DNA of 64,000 nucleotides from Fischerella sp. PCC 9605 (GCF_000517105.1 NZ_KI912148.1:1639032-1703031), one strand, 5' to 3'; shown: positions 18,558 to 27,639, counted from the stretch's first letter. The notes: generated by a model from the sequence alone, not told the origin. A program made the numbers and translations.

Positions 18558-20669
18558 TTATCCCCTCGTCTGGCTTTGCCGCACTTGCTGCAACATCTGC
18601 TCTACACTTTCGGCTGCTGGCAGACATTTCAAACCTTGGCAGACTAACCCAACACTACCTTCTGGTAAACTTGATGCTACTGCAAACACAGTACTCGGTA
18701 AATACTGGGAATTTAGCGAGTATATCTGCTCAGTTGTGGTGCGAATCAAAGTACAGTTGCTATACCAATCTAAGGCTGCAAACAAACTCGGACACGCTTG
18801 AGCAGCACGACTCATCACAGAGCGAAATGCTTTTAAGCCTTGCTCGGCTAAATCCAAATAATGCAGATTATCCGTGAGCAGAGCCAGCCGCACAAGATTG
18901 GCAATTGCTACTCCATTCGCAGACGGTGTGGCATTATCTGCATAACTGCGCTCTCGCACGATTAAATCTTGACTTGCGTCACTAGGTGTATTAAAATATC
19001 CTCCTAATTCTACACTCCAAAGGTATTCGTCAAATTCTTCTTGGAGAGCGATCGCACGTTCCAACCAAAAAGAGGGGGAGTACTGAGTAACAGAAAACTC
19101 ATTCCCGATTAAGGGCGAAGCTTGGTGCAAATCCAAGAGCGCTTTAATAAAAAAGGCGTAGTCTTCAGATTGGGCTAGTACGGTTGGTTGATTTTCATAA
19201 TTGAGTCGGTGGAAACGCCCATTCACAAACTGATTATTCAGGATGAAATTCGCTGCTGTTGTTGCTAGTTCCAAATAAGAAGGTTGTCGAAAAACAGCGT
19301 ACGCCCTTGCCAATCCAGAAATCATCAAGCTATTCCAGGCGACGATCATTTTGGTATCTGTTACTGAGGGAATGCGACCTGGCCAGTTGCTTGTTTTTGC
19401 TTCTTGGTTGTTACGAGCAGGGGGGAAAATTGTTAGTGATTCAGGAGTATTACCGTAACGTGCAACAAACAATTTTTTCAGTGCTGTTTCTATCGTTTCG
19501 CTGAGTTCACCAGCTTGACGCCTTTGCAACACATTCTTACCTTCAAAGTTACCGTTAGCGGTGACTGTAAACGCTTGTTGCAATTCCGTTAGTTCTTCGG
19601 GAGTGAGCAGTTGTTCTAGTTCGCTGTAATTCCAGACGTAAAATGCTCCTTCTTCAGGCTCTGCTTCCTCAGTAGTTGTGAAACTATCGGCATCTTGAGC
19701 CGCATAGAAATAACCTTCCGGCGCGGTCATTTCTCTTTTTAGCCATTCTACAGTACCAGCGATCGCTCTTTTGAAAGCTGGCTCCTGCACGCCTGCACTC
19801 CAAAGATTCGCCAGATACTCGACAATTTGACCATTGTCGTAGAGCATCTTTTCAAAATGCGGTACTGTCCAGGTGGGGTCAACGGTATAGCGGTGAAAGC
19901 CTCCCCCGACATGGTCGTAAATACCACCTAATGCTAGGTCTAGCCCCCGTTGAGTACAAATTTCCTTAGCATCATATTTTGATTCGCGTTCCCAGGTAGA
20001 ACCAGGCAACGACAATCGCGTTCCCCGCAAAGCTAATTCTGCGTAGGGAATCATTGGGAAACTATTACCGTATTGATTGGGAGTAACGATACCGGTGCTG
20101 GTTTCCCAGCCTTGCCGTAATAACTCCCGATCTTGAGCTTGTGTTTCACCTTCTAATTTCAATACCGCAGAGGTGAGAAGCGACTCTAAAATTACTGCTT
20201 TGCGATCGCGCAAGTCTTGTTTTTCTGTATCGTAGTAACGGCGAATCGCTTGTAAAACTTGTAAAAAACCAGGACGGCCGTAGCGTGGATCGACTGGGAA
20301 GTAAGTACCAGCGTAAAACGGTACTAAATCATCTGGAGACAGAAAAGCGTTTAAAGGCCAACCTCCCTGACCGCTCATCATCTGTAAAGCTTGCATGTAA
20401 ATGCTGTCGAGGTCAGGTCTTTCTTCCCTATCTACTTTAATCGGAATAAAATTAGCATTCATGTACTCGGCAATAGCCGGATCGGAAAACGCCTCTCCTT
20501 CCATGACAGTACACCAGTGGCAACTGGAGTAGCCAATTGAGAGAAAGATAGGTTTATTTTGTGCCTTTGCGGTTGCGAGTGCTTCATCGCACCAAGGCCA
20601 CCAATCTATTGGATTTTCGGCGTGTTTCCGGAGGTAGAGACTCTTTGCTTCAGCAAGGCGATTAGTCAT
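18558..20669 (-). CDS. Thioredoxin-domain protein of the YyaL/Spata20 family
   Basis: 703 residues. The N-terminal thioredoxin-like domain (DUF255) has a CHWC motif at Cys50-Cys53 ([14 protein letters not shown]), followed by an alpha/alpha-barrel domain like those of N-acylglucosamine epimerases ([41 protein letters not shown]). The biochemical function of the family is not established. An extra segment, roughly [10 protein letters not shown], is encoded by a palindromic repeat at 19985-20027 that has entered the gene in frame. Confidence 0.9.
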   Translation of the reverse strand: MTNRLAEAKSLYLRKHAENPIDWWPWCDEALATAKAQNKPIFLSIGYSSCHWCTVMEGEAFSDPAIAEYMNANFIPIKVDREERPDLDSIYMQALQMMSGQGGWPLNAFLSPDDLVPFYAGTYFPVDPRYGRPGFLQVLQAIRRYYDTEKQDLRDRKAVILESLLTSAVLKLEGETQAQDRELLRQGWETSTGIVTPNQYGNSFPMIPYAELALRGTRLSLPGSTWERESKYDAKEICTQRGLDLALGGIYDHVGGGFHRYTVDPTWTVPHFEKMLYDNGQIVEYLANLWSAGVQEPAFKRAIAGTVEWLKREMTAPEGYFYAAQDADSFTTTEEAEPEEGAFYVWNYSELEQLLTPEELTELQQAFTVTANGNFEGKNVLQRRQAGELSETIETALKKLFVARYGNTPESLTIFPPARNNQEAKTSNWPGRIPSVTDTKMIVAWNSLMISGLARAYAVFRQPSYLELATTAANFILNNQFVNGRFHRLNYENQPTVLAQSEDYAFFIKALLDLHQASPLIGNEFSVTQYSPSFWLERAIALQEEFDEYLWSVELGGYFNTPSDASQDLIVRERSYADNATPSANGVAIANLVRLALLTDNLHYLDLAEQGLKAFRSVMSRAAQACPSLFAALDWYSNCTLIRTTTEQIYSLNSQYLPSTVFAVASSLPEGSVGLVCQGLKCLPAAESVEQMLQQVRQSQTRG
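19985..20027. repeat. Degenerate palindromic repeat inside yyaL
   Basis: CGCGTTCCCAGGT is followed by an imperfect complement (ACCAGGCAACG) and another CGCGTTCCCC. The pattern resembles the CTCGTTACCAGG repeat at 9909 and encodes the extra [10 protein letters not shown] peptide. Confidence 0.6.
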
Positions 20670-21295
20670 GACTAGACACAGGTATTTGCCTTTTTTGTCA
20701 GTCTACCTCTAAAAATTTTAAATTTCAGATTTGATAGTGTTTAGTAAAAATTTGTTCGGTGTTGATTGTCAGCGATCAATGGGAGCGAACAACAAATAAC
20801 CAACAATTAACAACCTAAAAGCAAACATTTAATAATATTTGGTGAAAATTTTTACTCTAGAGAACGCAGCAGCGAACTCGCCAATGGTGTTGATACCGTC
20901 CCAGCAGGAGGTACTGATTTGGTGCTGATCGCAGTATTTGTGTTGAGTCCTGCGATCAGATGCAGCAAGAAAGTGATGATAGCAGCTTGTACAAATTTTT
21001 CCAGCATGGCAGTTTCCTCTCTTTAGATAGATGTTTTTTTCAGTTAGGATGGACTGATTCTGGATGCACCTCAGTACTATTGATTTTCCCTATAAGGTAG
21101 ATATATCCGGACTTTTCTCAGTAAAAATGTTGAATTTTTTACAAAACTATGAAAAAAACGTACCAGCAAGCACCTGATTGGATAAGGTGAACATCACTTG
21201 CTAAATAAGACTACAAAGTGGTTCACCTGGTTTCGGAAAAACAATCAGCTGTTGTAATCGATAAAATATATGTAAATTAACTACAAGCTGGCTGC
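20670..21295. other. Intergenic region between yyaL and clpP
   Basis: 626 bases between divergent genes. It contains one plausible small minus-strand ORF (20852-21007). The 100 bases before the clpP ATG at 21296 should hold its promoter, but no conserved box is evident. Confidence 0.5.
20852..21007 (-). CDS. Possible 51-aa membrane or secreted peptide
   Basis: An ORF beginning MLEKFVQAAIITFLLHLIAG, preceded at good spacing by AGAGAGGAAACTGCC, a strong ribosome binding site. It has one hydrophobic stretch (about residues 6-20), then a Ser/Thr/Pro-rich tail ending LLRSLE. This could be a single-helix membrane peptide or a short exported peptide. No homolog is recalled; the evidence is the Shine-Dalgarno site and the hydrophobic profile only. 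Confidence 0.4.
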   Translation of the reverse strand: MLEKFVQAAIITFLLHLIAGLNTNTAISTKSVPPAGTVSTPLASSLLRSLE

Positions 21296-21901
21296 ATGAT
21301 TCCTATCGTTATTGAACAATCGGGTCGTGGCGAACGCGCCTTTGACATTTACTCACGGCTGTTGCGTGAGCGTATTATCTTTTTGGGACAACAGATTGAT
21401 GACAACGTAGCTAACTTGGTTGTTGCCCAACTGCTATTTCTAGATGCTGAAGATCCAGAGAAAGACATATATATGTATATCAATTCTCCTGGCGGCTCTG
21501 TTTATGCAGGATTGGGCATTTTTGATACGATGAAGCACATCCGCCCGGATGTCTGTACCATCTGTACCGGACTGGCAGCGAGTATGGGTGCTTTCCTCCT
21601 CAGTGCGGGCGCTAAGGGTAAACGGATGAGTCTTCCCCATTCTCGGATTATGATTCACCAACCTCTGGGCGGCGCTCGGGGGCAAGCAACTGATATTGAA
21701 ATTCAAGCCCGCGAAATTCTCTATCTGAAGCAGCAGCTAAATCAGTATCTAGCTGAACATACCGATCAGCCCTTGGAAAAAATTGCCGTCGATACTGACA
21801 GGGACTTTTTTATGTCGCCTGAAGAAGCCAAAGATTACGGCTTAATTGACCAAGTTATTGACCGTCATGCTGCCGGTAGCCGTCCGATGGCGGTAGTGTA
21901 G
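21296..21901 (+). CDS. clpP: ATP-dependent Clp protease proteolytic subunit
   Basis: 201 residues. Serine peptidase core of the Clp protease, working with ClpC/ClpX. The catalytic triad is visible: Ser96 in [15 protein letters not shown], His121 in [10 protein letters not shown] and Asp170 in [18 protein letters not shown]. The N-terminus [23 protein letters not shown] is typical. Cyanobacteria have several ClpP paralogs and I cannot assign the number. Single gene, followed by a hairpin at 22053-22084. Confidence 0.96.
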   Translation: MIPIVIEQSGRGERAFDIYSRLLRERIIFLGQQIDDNVANLVVAQLLFLDAEDPEKDIYMYINSPGGSVYAGLGIFDTMKHIRPDVCTICTGLAASMGAFLLSAGAKGKRMSLPHSRIMIHQPLGGARGQATDIEIQAREILYLKQQLNQYLAEHTDQPLEKIAVDTDRDFFMSPEEAKDYGLIDQVIDRHAAGSRPMAVV

Positions 21902-21922
21902 TCAATATTCAATCGGTCAAAG

Positions 21923-21969
21923 GGAGGCAGCGCAGTCTTGGGAGTCTCCCCGCAGGGTGCGACTGCCGT
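21923..21969. repeat. Palindromic repeat related to the ubiX tail
   Basis: It starts GGAGGCAGCGC and ends GCGACTGCCGT, with a central GGGAGTCTCCCC. In reverse orientation it matches the segment at 27557-27602 inside the 3' end of ubiX, so both are copies of one dispersed element. Confidence 0.7.
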
Positions 21970-22052
21970 TCAATAGTTACAATTGGCTATTGATTATTGA
22001 CTTTAACTAGTCTTGAACCATCAAGATGCACCTAAAAGCTTTTGAGGCTTCT

Positions 22053-22094
22053 GCTGGGATTCCAGATAACTAGAACATCCCAGCAATTTCTTTT
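22053..22094 (+). terminator. Probable rho-independent terminator after clpP
   Basis: GCTGGGAT (22053-22060) pairs with ATCCCAGC (22077-22084), with a 16-nt loop, followed by AATTTCTTTT. It lies about 150 bases after the clpP stop codon. Confidence 0.5.
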
Positions 22095-22257
22095 CAGCAA
22101 GTAAATTGCGAGATAGCCAAATTCATTTTTTATAGATATCGCCGCCTTTACTTTACTGTGAAGTCTACGGCTTGCTTTTGTATTAGTTTTACTTATTATA
22201 TATTAGACCAGTTCAAGATTCCATAGTCTAAGTTACACTTTTTGAAGTGGGCTGTGG

Positions 22258-22588
22258 TAAGAGGAGATGGGGAGAGTGGGAGAGTGGGAGAGTGGGCATT
22301 GGGCATTGGGCATAGTTAGCAACCACTAACTACTAACTACTAGCCCTTTCAAGGTGGGTGAAAAATATGCTTTCATTACCTGATTTTTCCTGATTCGACT
22401 TGGTGTCTTAGTGTCTTGGTGGTTAAATAAAATTTATTTTTTCACCACAAAGACACCAAGACACGAAGAAAACTTATTGTTTAGGATTACACCACCAAAG
22501 GGCTACTACTAACTACTAACCACTAACTACTAACTACTAACTACTAACTACTAACCATTGACCATTGACTATTGACTATTGACTAATT
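22258..22588. repeat. Tandem repeat block
   Basis: AGAGTGGG units (22265-22295), then CTAACTA heptamers (22320-22345), and a long CTAACTA tract followed by TTGACTA units (22503-22588). Between them (about 22405-22470) AAGACACCAAGACAC and its near complement GTGTCTTAGTGTCTTGGTG form an inverted repeat. No gene is present from 21902 to 22590. Confidence 0.8.
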
Positions 22589-22590
22589 AA

Positions 22591-23412
22591 TCAAAACCCC
22601 GCTAACGGATCTACAGGTGTAGGCTGGGATTCAAGATATATACGAAATTGACGTAATTCTTCGGGGTCAAGTAAATGGCGCGATCGCTTACCGTAGGTTT
22701 TAATCAAATAGTCTCTTCCCTGTTCTGTTGTCCAGCCTAAGCGCTGCATTTCCACACCAATTTTGGCGATATCATCTGACTGATCTACAGGCTCAGCCTT
22801 CTTCTTTTTCTTTGTTGTTGGCGCTGGTTGAATTTCTACATCTTCTGGAGGAGGACTACTGTAACTACGTTGTGGAAATGGCGTGACATTACTAGAAGCA
22901 ATTTCTGGTAAGGGTTGATTTTTGCTCTGGCTACTAGGCATTATCCCCGCGTTTTCTACTGGGGTATCTAACTGTGGTTCTGGCTTTGCAGTTGCAGTCA
23001 AACTTTGACTAAAGTCCTGGCTATAGGTATCAGTTTTTGCTCTAGAAGCAGGAGTTGGTGTGGGAGGTGGAGTTATTTCTGTTGGCGAAACAGAATTCAG
23101 TGTAGCAGCATAGGTAGATTCACTATCAAATTTACTTGTTGTTGGCAAAGAAGGCTGTGGCTGCATCTGCGTGACTAGTTCTGGGGAAGGTGCTACTGAA
23201 GGTTGTGATTTAGTTCCTATCACCATTAACGCTCTATTTCTGGCTTGATCTTCGGCTGCTTCTATGGTTTCTGCTGCTGCCATACCAGTAGCACGGGTAA
23301 TGCCGTCAATTTGTACGCTTGCCCGAACAATATACTTTCCGCGATCGATCTGCACTAATTCGGAAATAAGACTACCCGTAGGATACAAGCTCTGGAACTG
23401 AGCCAACATCAT
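22591..23412 (-). CDS. Uncharacterised protein with Rad52-like N-terminal segment
   Basis: About 273 residues in three parts. Residues about 10-70 (LVQIDRGKYIVRASVQIDGITRATG then ETIEAAEDQARNRALMVIG) resemble the strand-helix core of Rad52/RecT-type single-strand annealing proteins. A long low-complexity Pro/Ser/Thr-rich linker (about 70-195) ends in a KKKKKAEP basic patch. The C-terminal 60 residues (IGVEMQRLGWTTEQGRDYLIKTYGKRSRHLLDPEELRQF) match a small helical module often found at the end of phage and plasmid annealing proteins. Function is not proven. The ATG at 23412 is preferred to an upstream TTG at 23424. Confidence 0.7.
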   Translation of the reverse strand: MMLAQFQSLYPTGSLISELVQIDRGKYIVRASVQIDGITRATGMAAAETIEAAEDQARNRALMVIGTKSQPSVAPSPELVTQMQPQPSLPTTSKFDSESTYAATLNSVSPTEITPPPTPTPASRAKTDTYSQDFSQSLTATAKPEPQLDTPVENAGIMPSSQSKNQPLPEIASSNVTPFPQRSYSSPPPEDVEIQPAPTTKKKKKAEPVDQSDDIAKIGVEMQRLGWTTEQGRDYLIKTYGKRSRHLLDPEELRQFRIYLESQPTPVDPLAGF

Positions 23413-23685
23413 AACTATCACCAATATCTAATTAAGTCTGCTATTTGAAGAAAGAGGGAAGAGGAAAAAAGGAAGGGAATCAGAAATTTAAGGGGTATAG
23501 TGGTTGCCATTTGTGATGGCTACTTCTACTTTATCTTGCCAGGTTTGATACTTACTGATTGCTTTTGAGTTACCTGACAACTGCAATTGTTGGTTTTTTT
23601 AACTATCCACAAGCAATTGCTTTAGCATGATCCATCTTTTCATGAATGATTGGTGCGGTAAGACTAGTACCGGTGCCGAGTAAGT

Positions 23686-23731
23686 CAAAAGTCACGCATT
23701 AAAGATTCTAATTTTGAATGCGTGACTTTTG
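23686..23731. repeat. 15-bp perfect inverted repeat
   Basis: CAAAAGTCACGCATT (23686-23700) and its exact complement (23717-23731) flank a 16-nt loop. It is too far from any gene end to be an obvious terminator, so a small foldback element or a stable RNA hairpin is possible. Confidence 0.65.
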
Positions 23732-23783
23732 AATTGTTTTGTCCTCTTTCCATTCCAATTTGAAGATTACTGAATTGGTGTTC

Positions 23784-23808
23784 TAGTGTAGGCAGGATGC
23801 CGACACTA
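23784..23808. repeat. TAGTGT...GCC palindrome
   Basis: TAGTGTAGGC and GCCGACACTA face each other with one mismatch around AGGAT. The hairpin at 33248-33273 has the same plan. Confidence 0.5.
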
Positions 23809-24058
23809 CAACTGGATAAATTGTTTTGTGGAATACTCTTTATCCTCATACCCTTAGTTATTAAAGGGCTGCTTGGCTGTTTCCGTATAAGGTTTGTAGC
23901 ATCAGGCTTATTGAGTAAAATTTTGGCTACCACTAACTCACTCTACGTAGCATTACTGCTAATGCTATACTATTTACCCAATAGCACATCCAGAAATCTT
24001 TTCTGGAAGTACGTACTAAATCTACAATAATGAAGTAATGGTTCGTCCTCACAGCTTG

Positions 24059-24476
24059 TTAAACTGCTGACCTAATTGTTACTGATTCTACATGTAGAAC
24101 ATTTAGATCTATCAGCAGTTTCTCCTAGTTAAAAATCAGAGTCTAATTGCGTCAAGTACCTTCTAACTAGACAATTAAACACCTGCGGTTTAAGGTGAAT
24201 AGCGCGTTTGGGCAGTTCCATCGAGAGCGATCCAAACACAGCCTCTCAAAGACTCGTTGCGTAATCACCTAGTAGGGTAAAATCCGGTATAAGGCCTGCT
24301 TTGTCAGATTGACCTAGTTAAAGGGACTTAAACGAACTGGTACTCTGAGATGATCGTGTAGCGCCCTGCTTGTTGGGAGGTTCGTTTACCGCTAGTGTCT
24401 GTGGGTCGTGAGGTAATTAGCAAGAACCAGATTCAACAAAAAACAATGATGTTTTGACCAAAGGTCGGTTCACTGC
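24059..24476 (+). ncRNA. Candidate structured RNA or 5' leader upstream of the RNB-family gene
   Basis: About 420 bases with many complementary segments. AAACTGCTGA (24061-24070) pairs with 24112-24121 and encloses the perfect palindrome TTCTACATGTAGAA (24086-24099). TTAAAC/GTTTAA form a hairpin at 24175-24193. GTTTGG (24206-24211) pairs with CCAAAC (24232-24237), while GAGAG (24223-24227) could pair with CTCTC (24243-24247), a pseudoknot arrangement. AAACGAAC (24330-24337) pairs with GTTCGTTT (24380-24387). A last GACC-AAA-GGTC hairpin (24456-24466) covers the likely ribosome binding site before the ATG at 24477. No known RNA family is recognised. Confidence 0.4.
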
Positions 24477-26822
24477 ATGGAATTTTCAATCGCTACACTT
24501 CTCGCCAATTTCACTGATGATAAATTGGTAGCTCGCAAACTATTGGAAAAGAAACTTGGTTGTGAAGATGAAGATTGTTTACAAAAACTTCACATAGCCT
24601 TGGAGGTGTTGGAAAAAATTGGCATTTTGGCGAAAGAACGCGGTAAATATCGCCGGATGACAGAAGAAGGACTAATTGAAGCCAAACTCCGCTGTTCTAG
24701 TAAAGGCTTTTGCTTTGCAATTCAAGATATGGAGGGAGCAGAGGATATATACATTCGCGAAAGTCATTTGAGTAATGCTTGGAATGGCGATCGCGTTTTA
24801 GTGAGAGTTCTTAAAGAAGGTAGTCGTCGCCGTTCCCCAGAAGGAGAAGTTAAATTAATTTTAGAGCGCTCCAATCATACTTTACTGGCACGGATTAAGC
24901 CGGTAGAAGGGGGATATCGTGCCGTACCTCTAGATGATCGCCTGTTGTTTGAACTCAAACTGCAAGAAAATAATTTGAAATTGCAAGAAGCCGTAGATCA
25001 CCTCGCTCATGTTGAAGTTCTACGCTACCCACTTGCCCAATATCCTCCTTTAGGACGAGTTGTACAAATCCTTGGTAGTGATGCAGAAGCAGCTGCTGAT
25101 ATTGATTTAGTTACCTGCAAGCATGATCTTTCCCGTAGTTTTCCAGAAAACGTCCAAGAAGCAAGCACAAAACTACCAAAAAGAATACTGAAAGCAGACC
25201 TAAAAGACCGACTGGATTTACGGGACAAGTTTACCATCACGATTCTTGGCAACACTGTTGATACGAAGACAGTAGAAAATGCTTTCTCCCTCGAAACAAC
25301 TAGTGCTGGAAACTTGCAGTTAGGCTTTCACATTCCTGATGTTTCCCACTACGTCCAACCAGATGAAGCACTCGATCGCGAAGCACTCAGGCGGGGTAGA
25401 TCGGTGTATTTGGGAGAATTAGTGCTGCCAATGTTGCCAGACAATGTGGTAGACCGCTGTGCTTTAGTGCCAGGAAGCGATCGCTTAACTATCTCTTTTT
25501 TAATTACCTTCGATCCCAAATCAGGACAAATACTGGAGTGGGAAATTCACCCCAGCGCGATCAAAGTAGATGCTTTAGTAAATTCACAGCAAGCAGAAGC
25601 AATTTTAGATAACCAAGCTACCAAGCTATCTACTGAAGTAGTAGAAATGCTGCAACAGTTAAAATCTTTGCAGCTTTTCCTCAAACAGCAGCGCACTTCT
25701 CGGGGAAGTTTGCAGTTAAATTTGCCACCAAACAAAAATCCCTTTTACGATGAAGGCATTCTTGGATGTGTGGTAGAGAAGGATTCACCCGTGCGATCGC
25801 TTCTAACAGAGTTCGTACTGCTGGCGAATCAAATCATGGCCAATCACTTGAGTGCTTTGGGTATTCCGGCTATTTGGCGACTGCAAGGCGCACCCGATCC
25901 TGAAGATGTGCAAGAGATGCTGAAATTGGCAATCAATTTAGGTGTCGAACTGTCATTAGATCCAGATATGGATATCCAACCGCTGGACTATCAACAATTG
26001 ACAAGGGTGTTTGCAGAGTCCTCATCCGAGCAAGTTTTGACTTATTTGTTGCAAGATACTCTTAAGCAAGCGGCATACAGCACAAACAAAGCACCTCACT
26101 TTGGTTTGGCACTACCAGAGTATGTCCACTTTGCTGCTCCTTTGCGGCGTTACCCAGATTTGCTCATGCAGAGGGTATTTTATACACTACTTGAACACGG
26201 ACGCGATCGCCGCAACACCCGTGTGAAAGAGCGCGTTAACCTGCGTTCCTCCACCAGTCACGGTGAAATTAACTGGAACGTCCTACCCCCAGAATTGCAA
26301 CAAGAATTGCAAAGCGAACTGACTCGGGTAATTACCCAAATCAACGACCGAGAAAAAGAAGTCCAAGAAGCCGAAGCTGATTTGGAAGGTTTGCAAAGAG
26401 CTTCTTTAATGAAACAGCGCATCGGCGAGGTCTTCAGTGGTGTAATTACAGGTGTGCAATCTTACGGTTTCTTCGTAGAAATTGAAGTACCACCGAAGGA
26501 GATCAAAGGAAGTAATAACGTACCGTTACGAGTGGAAGGACTGGTACACGTCAGTTCTCTCAAAGATGATTGGTATGAATATCGTGCTAGACAACAGGCA
26601 CTATTTGGACGCAAAAATCGTGCCTCTTATCGATTGGGCGATCGCGTCGCCGTACAGGTTAAAAGTGTTGATTACTACCGCCAGCAAATCGATTTAGTCA
26701 CAGTTGGTAGCGACGGTATTCCCTATCGTCAAGATATCGGCGCAGATCCTGAAGAATCAGACATGTATTTACCCAACGATATCGAGCTAGACGACCTAGA
26801 GTCGTATGCAGAGGACGAATAA
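24477..26822 (+). CDS. RNase II/R-family (RNB domain) protein, catalytically degenerate, Zam-like
   Basis: 781 residues with the RNase R layout: winged-helix N-terminus, cold-shock/OB region (KGFCFAIQDMEGAEDIYIRE), RNB domain (about 240-600) and a C-terminal S1 domain (about 650-755, GEVFSGVITGVQSYGFFVEI). In RNase II/R the start of RNB holds four metal-binding Asp residues in a D-x5-DxDDA pattern. Here the equivalent stretch reads GNTVDTKTVENAFSLE, so the DDA pair is replaced by EN and the other two positions are not Asp. The protein probably binds RNA without classical exonuclease activity. This fits the cyanobacterial Zam (acetazolamide resistance) group, an assignment made from memory. 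Confidence 0.82.
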   Translation: MEFSIATLLANFTDDKLVARKLLEKKLGCEDEDCLQKLHIALEVLEKIGILAKERGKYRRMTEEGLIEAKLRCSSKGFCFAIQDMEGAEDIYIRESHLSNAWNGDRVLVRVLKEGSRRRSPEGEVKLILERSNHTLLARIKPVEGGYRAVPLDDRLLFELKLQENNLKLQEAVDHLAHVEVLRYPLAQYPPLGRVVQILGSDAEAAADIDLVTCKHDLSRSFPENVQEASTKLPKRILKADLKDRLDLRDKFTITILGNTVDTKTVENAFSLETTSAGNLQLGFHIPDVSHYVQPDEALDREALRRGRSVYLGELVLPMLPDNVVDRCALVPGSDRLTISFLITFDPKSGQILEWEIHPSAIKVDALVNSQQAEAILDNQATKLSTEVVEMLQQLKSLQLFLKQQRTSRGSLQLNLPPNKNPFYDEGILGCVVEKDSPVRSLLTEFVLLANQIMANHLSALGIPAIWRLQGAPDPEDVQEMLKLAINLGVELSLDPDMDIQPLDYQQLTRVFAESSSEQVLTYLLQDTLKQAAYSTNKAPHFGLALPEYVHFAAPLRRYPDLLMQRVFYTLLEHGRDRRNTRVKERVNLRSSTSHGEINWNVLPPELQQELQSELTRVITQINDREKEVQEAEADLEGLQRASLMKQRIGEVFSGVITGVQSYGFFVEIEVPPKEIKGSNNVPLRVEGLVHVSSLKDDWYEYRARQQALFGRKNRASYRLGDRVAVQVKSVDYYRQQIDLVTVGSDGIPYRQDIGADPEESDMYLPNDIELDDLESYAEDE

Positions 26823-26835
26823 TGGAACAGGGTAT

Positions 26836-26907
26836 TGGTTAGTAGTTAGTGGTTAGTAGTAAAAACCAACCACTAACTACTAACTACTAACTACTATCTA
26901 CTAACTA
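26836..26907. repeat. Heptamer repeat foldback
   Basis: GTTAGTAGTTAGTGGTT (26839-26855) pairs perfectly with 26869-26885 around a 13-nt loop and is followed by further CTAACTA units. The two arms are the same heptamer repeat in opposite orientation. It fills the spacer between the RNB gene and ubiX. Confidence 0.8.
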
Positions 26908-26924
26908 TTCCCACACATAAAAGC

Positions 26925-27635
26925 GTGTCAAATAAAACTAAACCACTCATCCTAGGAGTATCAGGTGCATCTGGTCTAATTTACGCAGTTCGCGCTCTGA
27001 AATTTCTGCTTGCAGCCGACTATGAAATTGAATTGGTCGCTTCCAAATCAACTTACATGGTTTGGCAAGCTGAGCAGAATATTCGCATGCCAGTAGAACC
27101 CGCCCAACAAGAGCAATTTTGGCGACAGCAAGCAGGAGTGGAAACTACAGGTAAACTACGCTGTCATCCTTGGGGTGATGTGGGAGCTAATATTGCTAGT
27201 GGTTCCTTTCGCACTCTGGGAATGATAGTGATTCCCTGTAGCATGAGTACAGTAGCAAAGTTGGCGGCAGGTTTAAGTTCTGACTTATTAGAAAGGGCAG
27301 CAGATGTGCAGTTAAAGGAAGGGCGAAAGTTAGTGATAGTTCCCCGTGAAACTCCTTTTAGCCTAATTCATCTGCGAAACTTAACCACCCTTGCAGAAGC
27401 CGGAACCAGAATTGTACCTGCCATTCCTGCTTGGTATCACAATCCCCAAACTATAGAGGATTTGGTTGATTTTGTTGTCGCCCGTGTTTTAGATCAACTA
27501 GATATTGATTGCATTCCCATTCAACGCTGGCAAGGTTCTGAAGAAAGGCAGAAGGACGGCAGTCGCTACAACGGGGAGAATCCCCGGAACGCGCTGCCTC
27601 CAGAAGGCAGGAGGCAGAAGGAACCACACAAATAA
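26925..27635 (+). CDS. ubiX: Flavin prenyltransferase
   Basis: 236 residues. Makes prenylated FMN, the cofactor of UbiD-type decarboxylases. Family motifs: GVSGASGLIYAVRAL at the N-terminus for FMN binding, IPCSMSTVAKLAAGLSSDLL, and LVIVPRETPFSLIHLRNL near the prenyl-phosphate site. It starts with GTG at 26925. The last 30 or so residues (after IQRWQGSEE) do not belong to the family and are encoded by a palindromic repeat copy at 27557-27602. Confidence 0.93.
   Translation: MSNKTKPLILGVSGASGLIYAVRALKFLLAADYEIELVASKSTYMVWQAEQNIRMPVEPAQQEQFWRQQAGVETTGKLRCHPWGDVGANIASGSFRTLGMIVIPCSMSTVAKLAAGLSSDLLERAADVQLKEGRKLVIVPRETPFSLIHLRNLTTLAEAGTRIVPAIPAWYHNPQTIEDLVDFVVARVLDQLDIDCIPIQRWQGSEERQKDGSRYNGENPRNALPPEGRRQKEPHK
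27557..27602. repeat. Dispersed palindromic repeat forming the ubiX tail
   Basis: ACGGCAGTCGC...GCGCTGCCTCC with a central GGGGAGAATCCCC. It is the reverse-orientation counterpart of 21923-21969. Its insertion extends ubiX in frame to a new stop codon. Confidence 0.7.
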
Positions 27636-27639
27636 ATCT

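Larger units (their letters stand above)
23413..24058. other. Intergenic region with inverted repeats
   Basis: It holds the start region of the preceding minus-strand gene, a 15-bp inverted repeat (23686-23731) and a second palindrome (23784-23808). Two overlapping opposite-strand ORFs of about 80 codons here are judged spurious. Confidence 0.5.

Noticed and set aside
22503..22588. Possible CRISPR array
   Set aside because: The repeats are 7-base units without unique spacers, as in all other heptamer tracts of the window.
23685..24030. Two opposite ORFs of about 80 codons
   Set aside because: They overlap each other on opposite strands and span two palindromic repeats, with no ribosome binding site.
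24180..24430. Group I or group II intron fragment, tmRNA or RNase P RNA
   Set aside because: None of the conserved core sequences of those RNAs could be found; only local pairings are visible.
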